DNA from: Yanghanlia sp047501535
GTDB taxonomy: Bacteria > Pseudomonadota > Gammaproteobacteria > Burkholderiales > Burkholderiaceae_B
DNA: 64,000 nucleotides
Assembly (NCBI RefSeq): GCF_047501535.1
Contig: NZ_JAZDRJ010000012.1
Span: 82,307-146,306, forward strand
Reading direction: 5' to 3'
The translations under genes and the position numbers were made by a program. Every line of letters begins with the position of its first letter. Position 1 is the first letter of the stretch. Below the pieces are notes generated by a model. The model worked only from the letters and a program-made list of their open reading frames with translations. It was not told the origin of the DNA and did not search any database. Shown here piece after piece: positions 34,721 to 44,131 of the stretch.

Positions 34721-35055
34721 GTCGCCGCTCTCCAAGCCAGGAACGGGCCTTGCGTATAGAGCTGTTGCGCGCTCGGGCTGCTCTGGAACGTCAGAGTCTG
34801 GCCCTTGGTGTTCAGCACCTTGGCAGGTCGTTAACGCCGCGCGGTCTGCTCGCATCGTTTTTGCCCGGCGACACCAGTCGTAAGTCACCTGCCGACTACC
34901 TGCTTCAGGCCTTGCGTCTGACGCGGCGTTACCCTTTGGTGCTTTCTTTGGGTTCGTCTCTGCTTTCGGGGGTGGCCCGTCGTAAGTCCCGTTGGTGGAA
35001 GCTGGCGGCGGCTGCGGTGGTCGCCTGGCAGGTGTCGCGCGCAGTCAAAAAATAG
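34717..35055 (+). CDS. YqjK-like small protein
   Basis: A 112-residue basic protein that begins with a helix of Arg/Leu-rich sequence (SRRSPSQERALRIELLRARAALER), similar to the start of YqjK proteins, and ends with a hydrophobic-basic segment WWKLAAAAVVAWQVSRAVKK that may lie on or in the membrane. The ATG at 34717 overlaps the stop of the YqjE-like gene (ATGA). Assigned mainly from position and length; sequence evidence is modest. A strong terminator follows. Confidence 0.7.
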   Translation: MSRRSPSQERALRIELLRARAALERQSLALGVQHLGRSLTPRGLLASFLPGDTSRKSPADYLLQALRLTRRYPLVLSLGSSLLSGVARRKSRWWKLAAAAVVAWQVSRAVKK

Positions 35056-35075
35056 GGGATAGACTTTTGCCCATT

Positions 35076-35118
35076 CGGCCGCCAATGCTCTCAATCATGC
35101 ATGGCGGCCGTTTTTTTT
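35076..35118 (+). terminator. rho-independent terminator of the yqjD-E-K-like operon
   Basis: A 9-bp stem CGGCCGCCA (35076-35084) / TGGCGGCCG (35102-35110) followed by eight T. It ends 6 bp before the convergent ubiD stop and works only on the plus strand. Confidence 0.88.
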
Positions 35119-35123
35119 CCGTG

Positions 35124-36668
35124 TCAAAGGCCAAGCGAATCCCACATGGCATCGACCCGGCTGCGTACATCGTCGTCCATGACAATGGGGCGGCCCCATT
35201 CGCGGTCGGTTTCACCCGGCCATTTGTTGGTGGCATCCATGCCCATCTTGCCGCCCAAGCCGGATACCGGTGAAGCAAAGTCCAGGTAGTCGATGGGGGT
35301 GTTTTCCACCATAACCGTATCGCGCACCGGGTCCATGCGGGTGGTCATGGCCCACACCACTTCTTGCCAGTCGCGAATGTTGACATCGTCGTCCACCACG
35401 ATGATGAACTTGGTGTACATGAACTGGCGCAAAATGCTCCAAATACCGAACAGCACGCGTTTGGCATGCCCCGGATACTGCTTGCGCATGGACACGACGG
35501 CCAAGCGATAGCTACACCCTTCAGGCGGCAGATAAAAGTCGGTGATTTCTGGCAACTGGCGTTGCAGCAGGGGAACAAAGACTTCGTTCAACGCAACGCC
35601 CAGCACGGCGGGTTCATCTGGTGGTTTGCCGGTGTAGGTGCTGTGGTAGATGGCGTCGCGGCGCATGGTGATGCGGTCGACGGTGAATACGGGGAACCAG
35701 TCCTGTTCGTTGTAATAACCGGTGTGATCGCCGTACGGCCCTTCCAGAGCAAGTTCGTAATCACTGCGGGGCGGCTGCGGGGCGCCTTCCGGCACGTTGG
35801 GCGGCAGGGCGCGCGGGTCGCTGGCGGGCAGAATATGCCCTTCGAGCACAATTTCCGCATACGCAGGCACGGAAAGGTCGCTGCCCAGCGCGTTAGCCAC
35901 TTCGGTGCGCGAGCCTCGCAGCAGGCCTGCAAACTGGTATTCGGAGAGGCTGTCGGGCACCGGGGTGACAGCGGCCAGAATGGTCGCCGGGTCGGTGCCC
36001 AGAGCAACGGCGATGGGGAAGGGCTGGCCCGGGTTGGCCAGACAGTGGTCGCGAAAGTCCAGTGCACCGCCGCGGTGCGACAGCCAGCGCATAATAAGTT
36101 TGTTGCGGCCCACCTGCTGTTGCCGGTAAATGCCTAAGTTCTGGCGCTTGGCTCGTGGGCCACGTGTGATGACCAAACCCCAGGTCAGCAGCGGCGCGAT
36201 ATCTTCCGGCCAGCAGTGTTGTAAAGGAATATTGGAAAGGTCGACGTCATCGCCTTCCAAGACGATCTCATGGCATGGTGCGCTGCGAATACGCTTCGGG
36301 CTCATGTCCCATAAGGCGGATTTCAGGGTGTTGACCGTGCCGATGGCTTCACGCAGATTGCGCGGCGCTTCGGGTTCGCGCAGGCTGGCCAGCAGTTCGC
36401 CAATGCCACGTAGGGCGGAAACGTCGGCGGCGCCCATGCCCCAGGCGACGCGTTCCGGTGTACCGAATAGGTTGGCCAAGACTGGCATAGTGGCGGGCGC
36501 GCCGTTGTGTGTCGCTTGCTCGAACAGCAGGGCCGGCCCCGCCTTGCGCAAGACCCGATCGCTGATTTCAGTCATCTCAAGCCGGGTCGAGACAGGCTGA
36601 GTAATGCGTTTCAGTTGGCCCGCTTTTTCGAGCTGCTGAATGAAGTCTCTAAGGTCACGGTATTTCAC
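35124..36668 (-). CDS. ubiD: UbiD family decarboxylase (ubiquinone synthesis)
   Basis: A prenylated-FMN-dependent decarboxylase that removes the carboxyl group of 3-polyprenyl-4-hydroxybenzoate. The 514-residue product starts VKYRDLRDFIQQLEKAGQLKRI, contains the metal/prFMN loop region around IYRQQQVGRNKLIMRWLSHRGGA with the conserved Arg-x-x-Arg, the EIVLEG repeat and the catalytic Glu/Asp region EGPYGDHTGYY. Size and N-terminus fit true UbiD rather than aromatic-acid UbiD paralogues. I took the GTG at 36668 as start from family alignment; an upstream TTG is possible. No ubiX lies nearby. Confidence 0.92.
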   Translation of the reverse strand: MKYRDLRDFIQQLEKAGQLKRITQPVSTRLEMTEISDRVLRKAGPALLFEQATHNGAPATMPVLANLFGTPERVAWGMGAADVSALRGIGELLASLREPEAPRNLREAIGTVNTLKSALWDMSPKRIRSAPCHEIVLEGDDVDLSNIPLQHCWPEDIAPLLTWGLVITRGPRAKRQNLGIYRQQQVGRNKLIMRWLSHRGGALDFRDHCLANPGQPFPIAVALGTDPATILAAVTPVPDSLSEYQFAGLLRGSRTEVANALGSDLSVPAYAEIVLEGHILPASDPRALPPNVPEGAPQPPRSDYELALEGPYGDHTGYYNEQDWFPVFTVDRITMRRDAIYHSTYTGKPPDEPAVLGVALNEVFVPLLQRQLPEITDFYLPPEGCSYRLAVVSMRKQYPGHAKRVLFGIWSILRQFMYTKFIIVVDDDVNIRDWQEVVWAMTTRMDPVRDTVMVENTPIDYLDFASPVSGLGGKMGMDATNKWPGETDREWGRPIVMDDDVRSRVDAMWDSLGL

Positions 36669-36745
36669 GGCGAGCGGCAATTCCGGTTACAGTCTCTGGG
36701 AGTGGCAAGGTTAACATTCCAGGGGTTTGATTTCAGGGAGTCCCA

Positions 36746-37726
36746 ATGGCTGCCGATAATAATTCTAGGTGGAAAACGCGCTCCACGCGCCCGGGGCGAG
36801 TGGAATCGCCACCGGGCACGGTATCTGTGCCGGAAAAATGGCGTGCGCACACCAGTCGGCATGGCGAGGCTCCTGCACGGCCCCAGCGCGGCTCATTAGC
36901 GCGGGCTGTGTCGGCCTTGGAAAGTCGCTTGGCCGAATGGCTGAATGTGGGCGCGGCCTACCTGGGAATTGCCGTGTTGGTGACGCTTGTTATGGTGTTC
37001 AGCATTGCACCATTGCGCGACCAGGTCAGCCAGGTTCACCAGGCTTTGCTAGAAGCGCTGCGCCCTGCAAGCGTCGATGATGTGTTGTATGCAATGCTGG
37101 CCATCGATGACGATAATCGGGAACTTCTGGAGCACCTAGCAGGCACTGTTGCCGAGTCGACAGAGCCGCAAGAGGGTGAAGTCAACCCGCCGCCCACCAG
37201 CGCCGAGTCCATCAATTTTGTGGGTTTGCTCAAGGCCTCAAGCGAAGAGAGCAGCGTGGAAGGTATTACCGCCGCACAAGAAACGGCTTTGCGTAGCTAT
37301 TTGGCCCGTAAATACCGGATCGCTTCCAGTGTGGCAGGCGCCATCATCAATACGGTGTTTGTGGTGGCCCGCGAGATGGACCTCGACCCACAACTGATTC
37401 TTGCCGTGATTGCCATCGAGTCGCGCTACAACCCTTACGCTGAAAGCCATGTTGGCGCACAGGGGTTGATGCAGGTCATGACCCGCGTCCACAAAGAAAA
37501 ATTCACCGAGTTTTCCGACGGCACGATAGCCGCCTTGCACCCCATTGCCAATATCCGGGTGGGTTCACGTATCTTGCGCGACTGCATCGACCGGCGCGGC
37601 TCCATTGAGCGGGGGCTGGCCTGTTATGTGGGTGCGACAGGCCCAAGCGACGGCGGTTATGGTGCCAAGGTATTGGCTGAACGCCGCCGCATTGCCTTGG
37701 CGTCGGGGATTCCGGTGGGGCGCTAA
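36746..37726 (+). CDS. membrane-anchored lytic transglycosylase (SLT domain)
   Basis: A 326-residue peptidoglycan lytic transglycosylase. A cytoplasmic basic, Pro/Arg-rich head (1-65) leads to one membrane helix (68-89), so the enzyme is anchored with its body in the periplasm. The Slt domain (about 195-320) shows the catalytic Glu in IAIESRYNPYAES (E225), then VGAQGLMQVMTRVH and the Tyr-containing GLACYVGATGPSDGGYG. Found divergent from ubiD (77 bp) and convergent with the aminotransferase gene (8 bp between stops). Confidence 0.9.
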   Translation: MAADNNSRWKTRSTRPGRVESPPGTVSVPEKWRAHTSRHGEAPARPQRGSLARAVSALESRLAEWLNVGAAYLGIAVLVTLVMVFSIAPLRDQVSQVHQALLEALRPASVDDVLYAMLAIDDDNRELLEHLAGTVAESTEPQEGEVNPPPTSAESINFVGLLKASSEESSVEGITAAQETALRSYLARKYRIASSVAGAIINTVFVVAREMDLDPQLILAVIAIESRYNPYAESHVGAQGLMQVMTRVHKEKFTEFSDGTIAALHPIANIRVGSRILRDCIDRRGSIERGLACYVGATGPSDGGYGAKVLAERRRIALASGIPVGR

Positions 37727-37734
37727 GCTGCCGT

Positions 37735-38901
37735 TCAGGCTTGGCCAGGCAACCAGGCTTCCAGCCGGCTCACCGCTTCTTGCAAGCGGTCTAGCCGGGT
37801 GGCATACGACAGCCTGAGGCTGGTGGCTGCATGGGCCGGGCCGAAGTCGCGCCCTGGAACAGTAGCGATTCCAGGGCCATGCAGCAGTTGCTGGGCGAAG
37901 TCGTCGCTGTCCTGGCTGTAGCGGCTGATATCAAGGTAAATGTAGAAAGCGCCATCGGGTTTGACGGGTACGTGCAGGCCCAAGCGTTCCAATTCAGGTA
38001 GCAGGTAATCGCGGCGCTGCTTGAACGACAACCGCCGTTTCTCGAAAATGGCCAGGACTTCCGGTTCAAAACAGCTGATGGCAGCGTGCTGCGCCAGGCT
38101 GGGAGCGCAGATACATAAATTGGAAGCCAGTTTGTCCAGAGCGGGCAGCATCCAAGTGGGGGCAATCATCCAGCCCAGGCGCCAGCCTGTCATGTGAAAA
38201 TACTTGGAAAAACTGTTGATGATGACAATGTCGTCATCCAGCGTCAGGGCGCTAGTGGGCGTATCTTCATAGTAGAGACCAATATAAATCTCATCCATGA
38301 TGATGAAGCCGCCGCGAGCCCGGACTTCAGCGACCAATTCGCGCAAGGCTTCGCGTTCCATACTGGTGCCGGTGGGGTTGCTTGGAGAGGCAATCAGCAC
38401 GCCCCGGGTTTGCGGTCCCCAGTGGCGGCGCACATCTTCAGCGGAAAGGTGAAAGCGTTGCTCGGCGTGAGTGGGGATCAGCCGCGGAACACCGCCTGCG
38501 GAAATAATGAAATTTTGGTTGGCAGGGTAGGAAGGGTCGGGCAGCAAGACCTCGTCGCCTGGGTTGATCAGTGCCATGGCGGCCAGCAGCAGGGCGCCGG
38601 AAGCGCCCGCAGTGACGATAATGCGTGATGGATCAACGCTGGCGCCATAGCATTCGCTGTAATGGTGGGCAATGGTCTCGCGCAGAACCGGCAGGCCAGC
38701 GGGCGAGGTATAGCCGCTCAGGCCCGCTTCGGCGGCGCGGTTAAGGGTTTCGACAACCTGCGGCGGAGCCGTAAAATCAGGTTCGCCGATACCCAGGCTG
38801 ATGATGTCGCGCCCTTGCGCGCTGAGCGCCGCCGCCTGTTTGAACATTTCAACGGCGTAGAAGGGCATGACCTGTTCGGTGCGCTTTGCTAGAGATGACA
38901 T
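37735..38901 (-). CDS. pyridoxal-phosphate aminotransferase, class I/II
   Basis: A 388-residue fold-type I aminotransferase. Motifs: ISLGIGEPDFTAP, GYTSPAGLPVLRETIA, TAGASGALLLAAMALINPGDEVLLPDPSYP, ASPSNPTGT, MDEIYIGLYY and the PLP-lysine in NSFSKYFHMTGWRLGW. It resembles the aspartate/alanine-type subgroup (AspC Ib or YfbQ/AlaA-like); substrate choice cannot be fixed by eye. The ATG at 38901 fits the family; the frame continuing to 39090 is not supported. Divergent from the FAD-oxidase-like gene. Confidence 0.9.
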   Translation of the reverse strand: MSSLAKRTEQVMPFYAVEMFKQAAALSAQGRDIISLGIGEPDFTAPPQVVETLNRAAEAGLSGYTSPAGLPVLRETIAHHYSECYGASVDPSRIIVTAGASGALLLAAMALINPGDEVLLPDPSYPANQNFIISAGGVPRLIPTHAEQRFHLSAEDVRRHWGPQTRGVLIASPSNPTGTSMEREALRELVAEVRARGGFIIMDEIYIGLYYEDTPTSALTLDDDIVIINSFSKYFHMTGWRLGWMIAPTWMLPALDKLASNLCICAPSLAQHAAISCFEPEVLAIFEKRRLSFKQRRDYLLPELERLGLHVPVKPDGAFYIYLDISRYSQDSDDFAQQLLHGPGIATVPGRDFGPAHAATSLRLSYATRLDRLQEAVSRLEAWLPGQA

Positions 38902-39016
38902 GGCTTGAGTAATGCGGATGGTAGATCGGAGTGTAGGAATTGTAGCTGGGCGGTGCGAGTACGGGCCGTCAAGCCCCGCACCTGGTTTTTTTTGAGGTTG
39001 ATCAGGAGAGTTACGC

Positions 39017-39991
39017 ATGCAATCGGAAAGCCGTCGCGCATTCTTGAGGGGGCGCCGCCCGGCCACCACCCCTTGGGAGGCTTTCTGCAACCGCCTGCGC
39101 CGTTTGGCGGCAGGGACGCTTACCGTGTTGGATGATGAACCTGACAGCCAGGCCGCACGCCTGGTCGTCCAGCAGCCTACGGACGCCCATCATGCGCGAT
39201 TGCTCTGTGCCGAATATGGCGTATGCATGGCCTTGGAAGGCGTGCCCGACGCCATGTCTCACGATGGGCCGGTACTCTGGCTGAGTCCGGGGCGAGGAGT
39301 TTCCGCCCATCAGTTGCTAGAGCCCGGCGGCAGCCGCTGGTTTGTGCAGCCAGGTTGCCTGTTAGGCGAACTCGAAGCGGTCGGGTTTACTTGCTTTGCT
39401 GAGCTGCCCGCCCACATGACGGTGGCGGCCTGGCTGGCGGACCGTACTTCGTGCAACTGGCCCACCGGTCATACGGCGGCTTCTGGTTTGGCTCACGCAA
39501 CCGCTTTGCTGGCTGACGGTACGTCGGTCAGCCTGGGGGCGTTTGGCACGGACAACCGCAAAGCCCTCGACAGCCTGCGGTTGCAGCGGCTTATTCCTGC
39601 ACTGTTCAGCTTATCGATGGGAGAGGACGCCCGCACCTGCGCGCAATGGCGGGCCTGGCCCTCGCGCTACCGGCTGGACGCTTTGCAACCGGCCGCCGGC
39701 AACACCCTCAATCTTTCGCACCTGCTGCTGGGCCATGGCGGTGATCTCGCCTGGGTGGAGTGGGTGGTGCTGGATCAGGCGCTGGCCGACGCCGCTGCGG
39801 GCCAGCAGTTGCCATTAGAGTTGCCGGACACAGGCGTGGAATCACACTATTCCGGCGGCGCGCTTCCGCAAGGCGGCTCAGGGCCATGCGAGGCGGTTAA
39901 CGTCGCCCGCGCCGCTCAGGATGTTGATGTCGCCATCAAAGCGCTGTTTGACCCGGACGGCCTGTTTCCTCACCCAGGGCAGACGCTTTAG
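39017..39991 (+). CDS. FAD-linked oxidase-like protein, degenerate
   Basis: A 324-residue protein that looks like a reduced FAD-binding PCMH/GlcE-type oxidase subunit: VLDDEPDSQAARLVVQQPTDAHHA and VLWLSPGRGVSAHQLLEPGG recall the first FAD-binding strands, WFVQPGCLLGELEAVGFTCFAELP the second, and the end IKALFDPDGLFPHPGQTL matches the DPxGLFNPGK tail of such enzymes. The usual Gly-rich pyrophosphate loops are poorly kept, so FAD binding is in doubt. The N-terminus carries a Tat-like SRRAFLRG, but no hydrophobic stretch follows. Family-level assignment only. It is followed by maeB after a 156-bp gap with a GGGGCGGC inverted repeat (40011-40045). Confidence 0.55.
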   Translation: MQSESRRAFLRGRRPATTPWEAFCNRLRRLAAGTLTVLDDEPDSQAARLVVQQPTDAHHARLLCAEYGVCMALEGVPDAMSHDGPVLWLSPGRGVSAHQLLEPGGSRWFVQPGCLLGELEAVGFTCFAELPAHMTVAAWLADRTSCNWPTGHTAASGLAHATALLADGTSVSLGAFGTDNRKALDSLRLQRLIPALFSLSMGEDARTCAQWRAWPSRYRLDALQPAAGNTLNLSHLLLGHGGDLAWVEWVVLDQALADAAAGQQLPLELPDTGVESHYSGGALPQGGSGPCEAVNVARAAQDVDVAIKALFDPDGLFPHPGQTL

Positions 39992-40147
39992 GCGAAGGGG
40001 ACGCCGCTCTGGGGCGGCTACTGGCGCGTTGTTCACGGCCGCCCCGGCAGGGGGCGTTCGCTCACGCCCTTTCGGCACTCCATACAAAACCAGAGTTCGC
40101 GGCTAGAATTGAAGGACTCTCTTCATCTCTTACAAAAAGTTTGAAAC

Positions 40148-42439
40148 ATGGATGCCAATCTGCGCAAGGCCGCACTCGTCTATCACAAGCAGGGTCGCCC
40201 CGGCAAAATTGCAATCGCGCCGACCAAGCAGCTATCTAACCAGCGTGATCTCTCGCTGGCGTATTCCCCCGGTGTGGCGGCTGCCTGCGAAGAAATCGTC
40301 GATGACCCGCAGAACGCGTTTCAGTACACCGCGCGCGGGAATCTGGTGGGGGTCATTACCAACGGTTCAGCAGTGCTGGGGTTGGGCAACATTGGGGCGC
40401 TGGCTTCCAAGCCGGTGATGGAAGGCAAGGCGGTTTTGTTCAAGAAGTTTTCCGGTATTGATGTCTTCGATATCGAAATCAACGAACAAGACCCCGACAA
40501 ACTGGTGGACATCATCGCCGGCCTGGAGCCCACCTTCGGCGGCATTAACCTGGAAGACATCAAAGCGCCGGAATGCTTTTACGTTGAGCGCAAGCTGCGC
40601 GAGCGCATGAATATTCCGGTCTTTCACGACGATCAGCATGGCACGGCCATCTGCGTGACGGCGGCTTTCATTAATGGGCTAGAAGTGGTCGGTAAGGATA
40701 TCGACAAGGTGAAAGTGGTGGTGTCCGGTGCGGGCGCCGCTGCGCTGGCCTGCCTGGATCTCATGGTTGACATGGGGCTGCCGCTGGAAAACATCTGGGT
40801 GTCCGACATCGAAGGCGTGGTTTACAAAGGTCGTACAGCGTTGATGGACGAAACCAAGGAACGTTTCGCCCAGGACACCGACGCGCGTGTGCTCGACGAC
40901 ATCATTGGCGACGCCGACGTCTTTCTGGGGTTGTCAGCAGGCGGGGTGCTGAAGCCGGAAATGGTGAAGCGCATGGCGCCGCGCCCCTTGATTCTGGCGT
41001 TGGCCAACCCCACGCCGGAAATCCTGCCGGAAGAAGCACATGCGGTGCGCGACGACGTCGTCATGGCGACAGGGCGGTCCGACTACCCCAACCAGGTCAA
41101 TAACGTTCTGTGCTTCCCCTATATTTTCCGGGGGGCGCTGGACGTCGGCGCTACCACCATCACACGCGGCATGGAAAAGGCCACCGTGCATGCGATTTGC
41201 GCCGTCGCCAAGGAAGAGCAAAGCGACGTGGTGGCTGCGGCCTACGGAACATACGAGGTGTCGTTCGGCCCTGAGTATTTCATCCCCAAGCCGTTCGATC
41301 CGCGCTTGATTTCCCGCATCGGGCTGGCTGTGGCCAAGGCGGCCATGGAAGAAGGGGTGGCTACGCGTCCCATCGCCGATCTTGAAAGCTATGAAGCCCA
41401 GCTGGAGCAATTTATGTACCGCTCCGGCGCCTTCATGAAACCGCTGTTCCCGGTGGTCAAGCAAATGGTACGCGACGGCCTCAAGAGCCGCATTGTGTTT
41501 GCAGAAGGCGAAGACGAACGCGTGTTGCGGGCCGTGCAGATTGTGGTGGACGAAGGTCTGGCCCGTCCGATTCTGGTGGGTCGCCCCTCGGTGATTGCCG
41601 ATCGTATTAAGAGGTTTGGTCTGCGGTTGCAGCTTGACCGCGATTACGAAGTTACCAACCCCGACTACGATGAGCGCTTCAACCGCTACTGGATGACGTA
41701 TTGGGAACTCATGTGCCGTAACGGTGTCAGCAAGGAAATGGCGCGTGTCGAAATGCGGCGCCGCCTGACGCTGATTGGCGCCATGATGGTGCACCTGGGG
41801 GATGCCGACGGCATGGTTTGCGGCACGGTCGGCTCGTACGACAACCATCTGCGCTTTATTGACGAGGTCATTGGCAAAAAGCCGGGCGTGCGCACTTATG
41901 CCGCCATGAATATTTTGTTGCTCACGGATCACACGTTGGCGCTGGCCGACACGCACGTGAATGACAACCCGGATGCAGAACAGGTGGCAGAGATCACCTT
42001 GATGGCGGCTCGCAAAATACGGCGGCTCAATGTTGAGCCCAAGGTGGCGTTGCTATCGCGCTCCAACTTCGGCACCGGGAGCTCCACCTCGGGTGAGAAA
42101 ATGAAGCAGGCGCTGGCCTTGGTGCGCGAGGCTGACCCCGAGCTTGAAATTGACGGGGAAATGCATGGAGACTGCGCGCTTGATGAAGAGCTGCGCCGTC
42201 GCATCCTGCCGACTACCACGCTCACAGGAGCAGCCAACCTGTTGATCTGCCCAGGCGTGGATGCCGCCAACATTGCCTATAACCTGCTCAAGACGACGGC
42301 TGGCGATAACGTGGCTGTCGGCCCCTTCCTATTAGGGGCGAATGCGCCGGTGCATATCCTGACCTCAAGCTCTACCGTGCGTCGCATTGTCAATATGGCA
42401 GCTTTGACGGTCTTTGATGCGAACACGCCGGCAGAATGA
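40148..42439 (+). CDS. maeB: NADP-dependent malic enzyme with phosphotransacetylase-like domain
   Basis: A 763-residue MaeB-type enzyme converting malate to pyruvate and CO2. Malic domain (about 1-160) with LAYSPGVAAACE and NGSAVLGLGNIGALASKPVMEGK; NAD(P)-binding domain (about 160-400) with FHDDQHGTA and VVSGAGAAALACLDLM; and a C-terminal PTA-like domain (about 420-763) that has regulatory function in E. coli MaeB, where acetyl-CoA inhibits. All expected parts are present and length is typical. The patatin-like gene starts within its last codons. Confidence 0.96.
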   Translation: MDANLRKAALVYHKQGRPGKIAIAPTKQLSNQRDLSLAYSPGVAAACEEIVDDPQNAFQYTARGNLVGVITNGSAVLGLGNIGALASKPVMEGKAVLFKKFSGIDVFDIEINEQDPDKLVDIIAGLEPTFGGINLEDIKAPECFYVERKLRERMNIPVFHDDQHGTAICVTAAFINGLEVVGKDIDKVKVVVSGAGAAALACLDLMVDMGLPLENIWVSDIEGVVYKGRTALMDETKERFAQDTDARVLDDIIGDADVFLGLSAGGVLKPEMVKRMAPRPLILALANPTPEILPEEAHAVRDDVVMATGRSDYPNQVNNVLCFPYIFRGALDVGATTITRGMEKATVHAICAVAKEEQSDVVAAAYGTYEVSFGPEYFIPKPFDPRLISRIGLAVAKAAMEEGVATRPIADLESYEAQLEQFMYRSGAFMKPLFPVVKQMVRDGLKSRIVFAEGEDERVLRAVQIVVDEGLARPILVGRPSVIADRIKRFGLRLQLDRDYEVTNPDYDERFNRYWMTYWELMCRNGVSKEMARVEMRRRLTLIGAMMVHLGDADGMVCGTVGSYDNHLRFIDEVIGKKPGVRTYAAMNILLLTDHTLALADTHVNDNPDAEQVAEITLMAARKIRRLNVEPKVALLSRSNFGTGSSTSGEKMKQALALVREADPELEIDGEMHGDCALDEELRRRILPTTTLTGAANLLICPGVDAANIAYNLLKTTAGDNVAVGPFLLGANAPVHILTSSSTVRRIVNMAALTVFDANTPAE

Positions 42440-43643
42440 CGCCCCCCATTGCCTTGCCGCCAACCCCGTAGGGTTGATTCTTACGGGCGGCGGCGCTCGG
42501 GCTGCTTACCAAGCCGGTGTCCTTGCGGGGGTGCTGGAACTGCTTGATCCGGGACGTGACCCGGGTTTTTGCAACCCCTTTTCCATCATGTGTGGCACGT
42601 CGGCAGGCGCAATTAACGCAGCAGCCTACGCCTGCCAGGCTCATAACCCTCATGCGGCACTGGAAAGCATAATCAGCCTGTGGACGGGGCTGAGTACCGG
42701 CAAGGTCTATCATGCCGATGCTTGGCGGCTGCTGCGCACAGGTCTGCGCTGGTTCAGCATGATGGCCGCGGGCTGGCTGGCGCCGTCGTTGCGCAGTCAC
42801 CAGCCACGCTCCTTGCTGGATAACCAGCCTCTGGGTGAGCTACTGGAAGACTACCTGGATTTCGACCAGCTCAAGCGCAACTTGAAGAACGGGGTGATTG
42901 ATGCCCTAGCCATTACGGCATCCGGCTACAGCACGGGCGAACATATTACTTTTTATCAATCGCGCGGCGGCATCAAGCCGTGGCGCCGCTCATTGCGTCA
43001 GGCCGTGCCGGCCAGCATTGGTGTCGACCATCTGTTGGCGTCCTCCGCCATTCCTTTTGTGTTTCCGGCCAAGGCAATGTTGGTTCACGGACACACTGAG
43101 TGGTGTGGCGACGGCTCGATGCGGCATCTGGCTCCCATCAGCCCGGCGATTCACCTGGGCGCTGAAAAAATCTTTGTGGTGGGAACGGGTTACCGTGATG
43201 AAACCCACCCGGAGCGGCGCCTGGCCGACCCTCATTACCCCTCTTTGGCCCAGATTGGCGGTCATGTCTTGTTCAGTATTTTCCAAGATACTGTGGCCAG
43301 CGACTTTGAAAGCATGGAAAGGGTGAATGAGTTACTTGCACAGCTGGAGCCAAATGTATTAAAAAGCCAGTCCCTGCGTCCGGTCCGTACATTGGCGATT
43401 ACGCCAAGCCGTTCGCTGGATGAGTTGGCAATGGTTCATCTCAGGCGGATGCCTCGTGCTGCCCGTACCCTGTTTTCCGTTCTCGGTGTATCGTCGAGCT
43501 CAGCAAGCAAGGCGGGAGCCGCGCTGATTTCCTATTTGTTGTTCGAAGGGAGCTACACGCAGGCGCTGATTGAGCTAGGTCGTGCCGACAGCATGAACCG
43601 TGCAAATGAAGTGCACGCTTTTTTCAAGGAGACGCCCGGATGA
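42417..43643 (+). CDS. patatin-like phospholipase
   Basis: A 408-residue Ser-Asp dyad lipid hydrolase. The patatin motifs are present: oxyanion loop GGGARAAYQ (residues 24-32), nucleophile GTSAG (S62) and the catalytic Asp in CGDGS (D232). No signal peptide, so likely cytoplasmic or membrane-associated. The ATG at 42417 lies inside the last 23 bp of maeB; no better start with a ribosome binding site is found downstream before the conserved core. The barstar-like gene overlaps its stop by four bases. The substrate is not known. Confidence 0.88.
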   Translation: MRTRRQNDAPHCLAANPVGLILTGGGARAAYQAGVLAGVLELLDPGRDPGFCNPFSIMCGTSAGAINAAAYACQAHNPHAALESIISLWTGLSTGKVYHADAWRLLRTGLRWFSMMAAGWLAPSLRSHQPRSLLDNQPLGELLEDYLDFDQLKRNLKNGVIDALAITASGYSTGEHITFYQSRGGIKPWRRSLRQAVPASIGVDHLLASSAIPFVFPAKAMLVHGHTEWCGDGSMRHLAPISPAIHLGAEKIFVVGTGYRDETHPERRLADPHYPSLAQIGGHVLFSIFQDTVASDFESMERVNELLAQLEPNVLKSQSLRPVRTLAITPSRSLDELAMVHLRRMPRAARTLFSVLGVSSSSASKAGAALISYLLFEGSYTQALIELGRADSMNRANEVHAFFKETPG

Positions 43644-44107
43644 GCCAGGTGCAATCGTTGCAAGAGAAATTGCAAAAAGGTGGCTTGGTGGACGTTGTGT
43701 CCTCAGAGCGGAATGAAGTTTTAAAGGTCGCCGAAGAAGTCGGGATGACTGCTTTTGTTGTGGAATGCGATCGCGCGCGCAGCCGCTCCGCCGTATTGCG
43801 GGCGGTGGTTAAAGCAGTAGATTTCCCGGAGTTTTTTGGCGGTAATCTGGATGCGTTGTACGACTGCTTGTGCGATACCGTACTCGACCAGAAAGGCGGC
43901 CTGTTCTTGTGGTTTGACAATCTGCATTCCGGCGACCCGGCTTTGGCGGAAGACGCAGTAGCCATTGAAAGCGTCTGCCAGGATGTGGTCGAGTTTGCGG
44001 CGAATAACGGCCGTGGGTTCGCTTACCATATTGTCCATGCGGGCAAGCATCCGGACCCTGAGCCCGGAGTCGCGCCCACGCCTTATTCGGGTGCTTCTGA
44101 AGAATAA
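43640..44107 (+). CDS. barstar family protein (RNase inhibitor-like)
   Basis: A 155-residue protein whose middle (about residues 33-110) matches the barstar fold: AFVVECDRARSRSAVLRAVVKAVDFPEFFGGNLDALYDCLCD, with the FPxxFGxNLDALxDCL pattern typical for the family. In Bacillus, barstar blocks the secreted RNase barnase. No barnase-type RNase gene is nearby, so the target may be elsewhere or the protein may have another role. The extra C-terminal tail is polar and Pro-rich. It overlaps the patatin-like gene by four bases, so it is the last gene of the maeB-patatin-barstar unit. Confidence 0.82.
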   Translation: MSQVQSLQEKLQKGGLVDVVSSERNEVLKVAEEVGMTAFVVECDRARSRSAVLRAVVKAVDFPEFFGGNLDALYDCLCDTVLDQKGGLFLWFDNLHSGDPALAEDAVAIESVCQDVVEFAANNGRGFAYHIVHAGKHPDPEPGVAPTPYSGASEE

Positions 44108-44131
44108 GCCCGGCGGCTTGATTCCAAGCCG

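Noticed and set aside
40934..41956. 340-residue open frame antisense to maeB
   Set aside because: His/Arg-rich shadow frame opposite a clearly conserved gene; no domain and no ribosome binding site.
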